From Zea mays (Eukaryota; Streptophyta; Magnoliopsida; Poales; Poaceae), in the NCBI RefSeq assembly GCF_902167145.1, contig NC_050100.1:215754081-215818080 (forward strand): a stretch of DNA of 64,000 nucleotides, written 5' to 3'. Below the pieces are notes generated by a model that did not search any database, was not told where the DNA came from, and was given only the letters and a program-made list of their open reading frames with translations. Positions 56,196 to 64,000 of the stretch are shown here, one piece after another (position 1 is the first letter of the stretch; every line of letters starts with the position of its first letter). A program made the position numbers and the translations under genes.

Positions 56196-58952
56196 CAAAA
56201 GGTACTGACTAACTCCCATCTTACGTCATTTCGACTCGGCCTCAACCCGCCAAGCGACCTCGCCTTGGCGGGCGCTCTCATTGAGGCGAGTGCAACCCCA
56301 CTGGGGTTTCGTATGCGGTCGCCTTGGGACCGGTTGACGGACGTCTCGACCTACGGGCCCTCTGGGTCCGAGGAAGATGATGATCCCAGCATCTGTTGGG
56401 ATTTCTCTGGATTTGGCAACCCCAGTGCCATGCGGGACTTCATGACCGCATGTGACTACTGCCTCTCCGACTGTACCGATGGAAGCCGCAGCCTCGACGA
56501 CGAGGATTGCGGCCCAAGCCGCGAATGTTTCCACGTTGAGCTGGGGGATCCCTCCGAAGGCAACCATCTTGGCATGCCGGAGGACGGTGATTTTCCTAGG
56601 CCCGTGCCTCGCGCCGACATCCCGCGGGAGCTAGCTGTGGTCCCCGTTCCGGCGGGGGGTCACGACCCACAGCTCGAGCAAGTCCGCGGGGCGCAGGCCA
56701 GGCTCGACGAGGGAACAGGAGCGCTTGAGACGATCCACCGGGACATCGGGCAGGTATGGGCGGGCCAACCCCCGGCCGGAGAAATACATCACCTGCCCCA
56801 AGGTCTCCAGCACCGAGTCGCCAACGATGTCAGGGTCAGGCCGCCGCCCGCATCCAGCGGGGTTGGTCAGAACCTGGCAGCCGCAGCGATGCTCCTCCGC
56901 ACGATGCCGGAGCCATCAACCACCGAGGGTCGGCGAATCCAGGGAGAGCTCAAGAATCTCCTGGAAGGCGCTGCGGCCCGACGGGCCGAGAGCACTGCCT
57001 CCCGAAGGCAGGGATACCCCTCGGAACCTCATGCCGCGACTTCCCGATTCATGCGGGAAGCCTCGGTCTACACCGGGCGCACGCGCAACACTGCGCCTGC
57101 GGCCCCGGGCCACCTCGGCAACGAGCACCATCGACGCGACCGTCGGGCCCACCTCGACGAAATGGTGCGCCGAGGCTACCATCCCAGGCGTGGGGGACGC
57201 TACGACAGCGGGGAGGATCGGAGTCCCTCGCCCGAACCACCCGGACCGCAGACCTTCAGTCGGGCCATCCGACGGGCGCCGTTCCCGACCCGGTTCCGAC
57301 CCCCGACTACTATCATGAAGTACTCGGGGGAAACGAGACCGGAACTGTGGCTCGCGGACTACCGCCTGGCCTGCCAACTGGGTGGAACGGACGACGACAA
57401 CCTCATCATCCGTAACCTCCCCCTGTTCCTCTCCGACACTGCTCGCGCCTGGTTGGAGCACCTGCCTCCGGGGCAGATCTCCAACTGGGACGACTTGGTC
57501 CAGGCCTTCGCCGGCAATTTCCAGGGCACATACGTGCGCCCCGGGAATTCCTGGGACCTTCGAAGCTGCCGGCAACAGCCGGGAGAGTCGCTCCGGGACT
57601 ACATCCGGCGATTCTCGAAGCAGCGTACCGAGCTGCCCAACATCACCGATTCGGATGTCATCAGCGCGTTCCTTGCCGGCACCACCTGCCGTGACCTGGT
57701 GAGCAAGCTAGGTCGCAAGACCCCCACCAGGGCGAGCGAGCTGATGGACATCGCCACCAAGTTCGCCTCTGGCCAGGAGGCGGTTGAGGCTATCTTCCGA
57801 AAGGACAAGCAGCCCCAGGGCCGCCCATCGGAAGAGGCTCCCGAGGCATCTACTCCGCGCGGCGCCAAGAAGAAAGGCAAGAAGAAGTCGCAATCGAAAC
57901 GCGACGCCGCTGACGCGGATCTTGTCGCCGCCGCCGAGTACAAGAACCCTCGGAAGCCCCCCGGAGGTGCCAACCTCTTCGACATGATGCTCAAGGAGCC
58001 GTGCCCTTACCATCAGGGGCCCGTCAAGCACACCCTCGAGGAGTGCGTCATGCTTCGGCGTCACTTCCACAGGGCCGGGCCACCCGCCGAGGGTGGCAGG
58101 GCCCGCGACGACGACAAGAACGAAGATCACCAAACAGGAGAATTCCCCGAGGTCCGCGACTGCTTCATGATCTACGGAGGGCATGCGGCAAATGCCTCAG
58201 CTCGGCATCGCAAGCAAGAGTGCCGGGAGGTCTGCTCGGTGAAGGTGGCGGCGCCAGTCTACCTAGACTGGTCCGACAAGCCCATCACTTTCGACCAGGC
58301 CGACCACCCCGACCGCGTGCCGAGCCCGGGGAAATACCCGCTCGTCGTCGACCCTGTCATCGGCAACGTCAGGCTCACCAAGGTCCTGATGGATGGGGGC
58401 AGCTGCCTCAACATCATCTACGCCGAGACCCTCAAGCTCCTGCGCGTCGATCTGTCCTCCGTCCGGGCAGGCGCTGCGCCCTTCCACGGGATCGTACCTG
58501 GGAAGCGCGTCCAGCCCCTCGGACGACTCGACCTCCCCGTCTGCTTCGGAACGCCCTCCAACTTCCGAAGGGAGACCCTGACGTTCGAGGTGGTCGGGTT
58601 CCGAGGAACCTACCACGCTGTACTGGGGAGGCCATGCTACGCGAAGTTCATGGCCGTCCCCAACTACACCTACTTGAAGCTCAAGATGCCGGGCCCCAAC
58701 GGGGTCATCACCGTCGGCCCCACGTACAAACACGCGTTCGAATGCGACGTGGAGTGCGTGGAGTACGCCGAGGCCCTCGCCGAGTCCGAGGCCCTCATCG
58801 CCGACCTGGAGAATCTCTCCAAGGAGGTGCCAGACGTGAAGCGTCACGCCGGCAACTTCGGGCCAGCGGAGACGGTTAAGGCCGTCTCTCTCGACCCCAG
58901 CGGCGACACCTCCAAGCAGATCCGGATCGGTTCCGGGCTCGACCCCAAATAG
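56196..58952 (+). pseudogene. gag: Gypsy-2 gag-protease, N-terminus deleted
   Basis: The frame is open from the deletion junction (56196) to TAG at 58950-58952, about 918 codons, but about the first 165 residues and the normal ATG are gone. It contains the retrotrans_gag domain (about 57240-57790, RPELWLADYRLACQLGG and ESLRDYIRRFSKQRTELPN), a Lys-rich linker, a Cys/His segment CPYHQGPVKHTLEEC, and a protease region VLMDGGSCLNIIY. Unlike Gypsy-1 there is no internal stop or frameshift. It ends SGLDPK-TAG, exactly where Gypsy-1 also has TAG, and pol continues in the same frame. Confidence 0.88.
58950..58952 (+). other. In-frame TAG between gag-protease and pol
   Basis: The same TAG in the same context (CCCAAATAGGAAGCAGTGCT) is present in Gypsy-1 at 15126-15128. 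RT reading continues in frame directly after it in both. A shared stop at this boundary may be a readthrough stop that sets the Gag to Pol ratio, or an inherited defect. Confidence 0.6.
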
Positions 58953-61900
58953 GAAGCAGTGCTCGTCGACTTCCTCCGCGCAAATGCCGACGTCTTTGCG
59001 TGGAGTCCCTCGGACATGCCCGGCATACCGAGGGATGTCGCCGAGCACTCGCTGGATATTCGGGCCGGAGCCCGACCCGTCAGGCAGCCTCTGCGCCGAT
59101 TCGACGAGGAGAAGCGCAGAGTGATTGGCGAAGAGATCCACAAGCTAATGGCAGCAGGGTTCATCAAAGAGGGTATCACCAAATCCGAATGAAAGAGTCC
59201 GACCAGCTCGCGACTTCTTTCATCACGCCGTTCGGCATGTACTGCTATGTCACCATGCCGTTCGGTTTGAGGAATGCGGGCACGACGTACCAGCGGTGCA
59301 TGAACCATGTGTTCGGCGAACACATCGGTCGCACAGTCGAGGCCTACGTCGATGACATCGTAGTCAAGACAAGGAAGGCTTCCGACCTCCTCTCCGACCT
59401 TGAAGTGACATTCCGATGTCTCAAGGCGAAAGGAGTCAAGCTCAATCCTGAGAAGTGTGTCTTCGGGGTACCTCGGGGCATGCTCCTGGGGTTCATCGTC
59501 TCCGAGCGAGGCATCGAAGCCAACCCGGAGAAGATCGCAGCCATCACCAGCATGGGACCCATCAAGGACTTAAAGGGCGTACAGAGGGTCATGGGATGCC
59601 TCGCGGCCCTGAGCCGCTTCATCTCACGCCTCGGCGAAAGAGGTCTGCCTCTGTACCGCCTCTTAAGGAAGACCGAGTGTTTCGCTTGGACCCCTGAGGC
59701 CGAGGAAGCCCTCGAGAACCTGAAGGCGCTCCTTACAAAGGCGCCTGTCTTGGTGCCCCCAGCTGATGGAGAAGCCCTCTTGGTCTACGTCGCCGCCACC
59801 ACTCAGGTGGTTAGCGCCGCGATTGTGGTCGAGAGGCAAGAGGAAGGGCATGCACTGCCCGTTCAGAGGCCAGTCTACTTCGTCAGCGAAGTACTATCCG
59901 AGACCAAGATCCGCTACCCACAAGTTCAGAAGCTGCTGTATGCTGTGATCCTGACGAGGCGGAAGTTACGACACTACTTCGAGTCTCATCCAGTAACTGT
60001 GGTGTCATCATTCCCCCTCGGGGAGATCATCCAGTGCCGAGAGGCCTCGGGCAGGATCGCAAAGTGGGCGGTGGAAATCATGGGCGAAACAATCTCGTTC
60101 GCCCCTCGGAAGGCCATCAAGTCCCAGGTGTTGGCGGACTTCGTGGCCGAATGGGTCGACACCCAGCTGCCGACGGCTCCGATCCAACCGGAGCTCTGGA
60201 CCATGTTTTTCGACGGGTCACTGATGAAGACAGGGGCCGGCGCGGGCCTGCTCTTCATCTCGCCCCTCGGAAAGCACCTGCGCTACGTGCTGCGCCTCCA
60301 TTTCCCGGCGTCCAACAATGTGGCCGAGTACGAAGCTCTGGTCAACGGGTTGCGAATCGCCATCGAGCTAGGGGTCAGACGCCTCGACGCCCGCGGTGAT
60401 TCGTAGCTCGTTATCGACCAAGTCATGAAGAACTCCCACTGCCGCGACCCGAAGATGGAGGCCTACTGCGATGAGGTTCGGCGCCTGGAAGACAAGTTCT
60501 TCGGGCTCGAGCTCAACCACATCGCTCGGCGCTGCAACGAGACTACAGACGAGCTGGCTAAAATAGCCTCGGGGCGAACGACGGTCCCACCGGACGTCTT
60601 CTCCCGGGATCTGCATCAACCCTCCGTCAAGATCGACGACGCGCCCGAGCCCGAGGCGCCCTCGGCTCGGCCCGAGGCACCCTCGGCTCGGCCCGAGGTA
60701 CCCTCGGCTCAGCCCGAGGTACCCTCGGCCCCCGAAGCCGAGGCACTGGACATCGAGGAGGAGCTGAGCGGGGCCATGCCTGATCGAAATTGGCAGGCCC
60801 CGTACCTGCGATATCTCCGCCAAGGAGAACTACCCCTCGACCAAGCCGAGGCTCGACGGGTAGCGCGACGCGCCAAGTCATTCGTCTTGCTGGGCGATGA
60901 GGAGGAGCTCTACCACCGGAGCCCCTCGGGCATCCTCCAGCGATGCATCTCCATCGCCGAAGGTCAGGAACTCCTGCAAGAAATACACTCGGGGGCTTGC
61001 GGCCATCACGCAGCACCCCGAGCCCTTGTCGGGAATGCTTTCCGGCAAGGCTTCTACTGGCCAACAGCGGTGGCTGACGCCACTAGAATTGTCTGCACCT
61101 GCGAAGGGTGCCAATTCTATGCGAAGCAGACCCACTTGCCCGCTCAGGCTCTGCAGACGATACCCATCACCTGGCCCTTTGCTGTATGGGGTCTGGACCT
61201 CGTAGGTCCCTTGCAGAAGGCACCCGGGGGCTACACGCACCTGCTGGTCGCCATCGACAAATTCTCCAAGTGGATCGAGGTCCGACCCCTGAACAGCATC
61301 AGGTCCGAGCAGGCGGTGGCATTCTTCACCAACATCATCCATCGCTTCGGGGTCCCAAACTCCATCATCACCGACAACGGTACACAGTTCACCGGCAAAA
61401 AATTCTTGGATTTCTACGAGAATCACCACATCCAGGTGGACTGGGCCGTCGTGGCTCATCCCATGTCGAATGGGCAAGTAGAGCGTGCCAACGGCATGAT
61501 TCTACAAGGGCTCAAGCCTCGGATCTACAACGGCCTCAACAAGTTCGGCAAGCGATGGATGAAGGAACTCCCCTCGGTGGTCTGGAGCCTAAGGACGACA
61601 CCGAGTCGTGCCACGGGTTTCACACCGTTCTTCCTGGTCTACGGGGCCGAGGCCATCTTGCCCACTGACCTGGAGCACGGCTCCCCGAGGACGAGGGCCT
61701 ACACCGATCAAAGCAACCAAGCTAGCCGAGAAGAATCGCTGGACCAGCTGGAGGAGGCTCGGGACAAGGCCTTACTACACTCGGCGCGGTACCAGCAGTC
61801 CCTGCGACGCTACCACGCCCGAGGGGTCCGGTCCCGAGACCTCCAGGTGGGCGATCTGGTGCTTCGGCTGCGGCAAGACGCCCGGGGAAGGCACAAACTC

Positions 61901-62032
61901 ACGCCCCCCTGGGAGGGGCCATTCGTCATCGCCAAAGTTCTGAAGCCCGGAACATACAAGCTGGCCAACAATCAAGGCGAGATCTACGGCAACGCTTGGA
62001 ACATCAAACAGCTACGTCGCTTCTACCCTTAA
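58953..62032 (+). pseudogene. pol: Gypsy-2 pol: RT, RNase H, archaeal-type RNase H, integrase (broken)
   Basis: The frame begins [17 protein letters not shown]. At about 59170-59176 an out-of-frame deletion of about 190 bp joins GFIKE to YHQIRMKES and removes the RT segment with KKGGKWRMCVDY and YPLPRIDQI. The active site YVDD remains at 59345-59356. RNase H and the archaeal-type RNase H (MFFDGS near 60206) follow; a TAG at 60404-60406 replaces Gln. The integrase is complete: HHCC finger, DLVGP, TDNGTQF and NGQVERANG, ending IKQLRRFYP and TAA at 62030-62032. Between RNase H and integrase lies a Pro/Ser/Ala/Glu repeat (about 60640-60730). Confidence 0.9.
60640..60735 (+). repeat. Degenerate PEAPSAR/PEVPSA-coding repeat in pol
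   Basis: About five imperfect 21-base units encoding PE(A/V)PSA(R/Q) link the RNase H region to integrase. Gypsy-1 has the same linker (about 13155-13240) with slightly different units. Probably a flexible spacer. Confidence 0.75.
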
Positions 62033-63305
62033 GATGTTTTCAAGTTATTCATATACCTCGCACCCACACAAAGTTTAGTCATCAAGGAAGGGTCGGCCTC
62101 GCCTCGGCAAAGCCCGACCCTCCTTCGAGGGCTAAAAGGGGGAGACCCCCTCTGCGTCGAATTTTTCCTCGAAAAAAGATCTCTTTTTAGCAGAATTTCT
62201 TTCGTGCTTTTTGACTACTTCTAAAAGCGGATCCTGGAAACGACGGAGTACACGTAAGCAGCCAAGGCTGACCGAGCCGAGGGACTCCTACGCCTCCGGG
62301 ATACGGATACCTCACTCATCACCTTCTGCGATAAGTAACTCGCGTTCGGATAAAGCGACTCCGTGGACCGAACAAGTCTTCACGTTCGGAAGCTCTTCTG
62401 CCAAAGCGGTCCTTCAAGCTTTCTCGACTAAGTCGGGGACAGGGCCTCATGGGCGGGTGAAAGTACGCGTAAGCGGCAAGGCCGACCGAGCCGAGGGACT
62501 CCCACGCCTCTGGGATACGGATACCTCACTCATCACCTTCCGCGAGAAGCAACTCTCGCCCACACAAACATCCCTGTTACCGATGGAAAGTCCAGATGCT
62601 CGAAATAAGAGGAAAGAAGACGCGGCTTTACAACGGAGCGAGGGTGTGTTTTCTGGCCTCGGTGGCCGCAGAAGGCACTCGCTACAAGACAATCTGATCC
62701 TGCAGGCTCGGGTCTTCACGCTGAAGGGGGCCGCAACACCCTCGGCATCGACGACGTCTTCAGCAAGGTCCGACCCAGCCTCGGACGGCGACGCGGTCCG
62801 GGGACTTCTCCCGAAATCCGGCTTGAGCAGGCGGCTCGGCCGGTTACCCCTGGGGCCTCGGCCAAGCATCTTCCAAGGGCGCCGGCCCGACCCGAGGCCT
62901 CGGCTGATCGACTCCGACGTCGACCCCCGCTGACGGGCAACCCGGCTAGGCTCCGGCCAACCAGGTTCCCCTTTTCGAGCCTACTCCGCCTCTGTTCGAA
63001 CTGATATCGCTACCCCTAGCCTCGGCTCATCGAAGAGCGGCCGAGGGGTCACTTTAACTAAACTAGAGGAGCCTCGGACAACAAGGCCGATCGAGCCGAG
63101 GGATTCCTACGCCTCTGGGATACGGATACCTCACTCGTCACCTTGACCCGGGGCGACTCATGCTTGGTGAAGCGGTTCAGATAATCAACAGGCGAGACTT
63201 AGTGCTCGAAAATGAGGAAAAAACACGGCTCCGTGCCGAAATTACATACATGTTCAGGCCTCGACAGCCACGCTGAACAAAAACACTGGCATCCGAAATG
63301 CCATT
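62033..63305 (+). other. Gypsy-2 3' noncoding region (interrupted by Gypsy-3)
   Basis: Matches Gypsy-1 10586-11856 inverted, including three copies of the GGATACGGATACCTCACTC motif. No coding. It ends at CCATT (63301-63305), where Gypsy-3 begins. Confidence 0.85.
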
Positions 63306-64000
63306 TGTCGGCGTTTCGAGACAGGGGGGGTCCCTAAGCCGACGAGTGAGTGTGCTGCGTGCCCCAGCCCAGATGGGTCGAGCGCGTGGGCGAGCGCGAA
63401 GGGGGGAGAGGCGAGGTGGCCGGAGTCGAGTGTGAGAGAGGTGGAAGTCCCGCGGCCTTCGTGTTCGTCCCGCACCCAGGTCAGGTGCGCTTGCAGTAGG
63501 GGGGTTACAAGCGTCCACGCGGGTGAGGGAAGCGAGCGGCCCCAAGAGAGCGCCTGTCCCGTCCTCGGTCCCGCGCGGCCAACCTTCTCTGAGAAGGCCC
63601 TGGTCCTTCCTTTTATAGTCGTAAGGAGAGGATCCAGGTGTACAATGGGGGGTGTAGCAGAGTGCTACGTGTCTAGCGGAGGGAGAGCTAGCGCCCTAGG
63701 TACATGCCAATGTGGCAGCCGGAGAGATCTGGGCACCCTGCTGGCGTGATGTCGTGGCTGTCGGAGGTGCGGCGGAGCCTGATGGAGGGACAGCTGTTGG
63801 AGCGGTCAAGTCCCTGCTGACGTCGTCCTGCTTCCGTAAGAGAGCTGGGGGCCGCCGTCGTCATAGAGCTTGTGGAGCGCCATCATTGCCCCTCCGGCGG
63901 AGCTGGCCGGATGAGACGCCGGTCTTGTTCTCCATGACCCGAGTCGATTCGGGGTAGGATGATGATGGCGCCTCCTGTTGACGTGGCGGTCTGTGCCCTA
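63306..64000 (-). mobile_element. Gypsy-3: third element of the same family, LTR only visible
   Basis: Starts TGTCGGCGTTTCGAGAC at 63306 and follows the Gypsy-1 LTR (18434 onward) in the same - strand orientation to the window end, with TATAAAAG on the - strand at 63610-63617. CCATT at 63301-63305 is the likely left target duplication. It is inserted in the 3' noncoding region of Gypsy-2, so family members nest in each other. The rest is outside the window; it could also be a solo LTR. Confidence 0.87.

Larger units (their letters stand above)
54465..63305 (+). mobile_element. Gypsy-2: second Tat-lineage element (cinful-zeon-like), + strand, damaged
   Basis: The 5' LTR starts TGTCGGGGACCATAATTAGG at 54465, followed by gag-protease (56196-58952), pol (58953-62032) and a 3' noncoding region up to 63305, where Gypsy-3 enters; the rest, including the 3' LTR, is outside the window. 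The proteins are close to those of Gypsy-1, so the two belong to one family. A deletion of about 565 bp (compare Gypsy-1 17883-18446) removed the inner end of the 5' LTR, the primer site and the gag start. A second deletion of about 190 bp removed part of RT. Confidence 0.9.

Overview
The window is plant nuclear DNA of the maize type (Zea or a very close relative). It is almost entirely nested transposable elements. The clues are a Sirevirus (Copia) with the Ji/Opie-type LTR full of CACCGGACTGTCCGGTG palindromes, GC-rich Gypsy elements of the Tat lineage resembling cinful-zeon, and Helitron ends of the maize type. No intact ordinary host gene, tRNA, rRNA or CRISPR array was seen. Family names come from recognition by eye, not from a search.

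Layout, left to right. (1) 1-23266: a Sirevirus on the + strand, called Sirevirus-1 here. Its 5' LTR is cut by the window edge. Gag is intact and pol is open, but pol is split at 6091/20130 by a 14.0 kb Gypsy element on the - strand (Gypsy-1, 6092-20124, target duplication ATTTG). (2) 23267-45141: the left arm of a very large inverted repeat. It carries a Helitron copy on the - strand (5' end at 44908) that is interrupted by two later insertions: a pol-less Sirevirus-like element on the - strand (Sirevirus-2, 27459-39210, duplication GGCCT) and a 3.6 kb solo LTR (40625-44215, duplication GCTTT). (3) 45142-46257: the 1.1 kb loop, which looks like the first exon and first intron of a gene. (4) 46258-53720: the right arm, holding the same Helitron on the + strand with both ends visible (TC at 46492, hairpin and CTAG ending at 53720). 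The right arm has clean empty sites for all three LTR-element insertions of the left arm. (5) 54465-63305: a second Tat-type Gypsy on the + strand (Gypsy-2), damaged by two internal deletions. It is invaded at 63306 by a third member on the - strand (Gypsy-3), whose LTR runs off the window.

The Helitron carries pieces of ordinary genes: two exons of an ESCRT-III subunit (VPS20/CHMP6 type), part of an NPF/PTR peptide-nitrate transporter, and other exon-like pieces that I cannot name. None looks like a complete gene.

Relative order of events: Helitron insertion; inverted duplication of the Helitron with about 230 bp of flank; divergence of the arms (about 1 to 4 percent by eye); then insertion of Sirevirus-1, Sirevirus-2 and the solo-LTR parent into the left arm only. 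The LTR pairs differ by about 0.5 percent (Sirevirus-2), 0.9 percent (Sirevirus-1) and 1.5 percent (Gypsy-1), all counted by eye. Two things stand out most: the head-to-head duplicated Helitron, and a young retroelement that keeps an open gag but has no pol.
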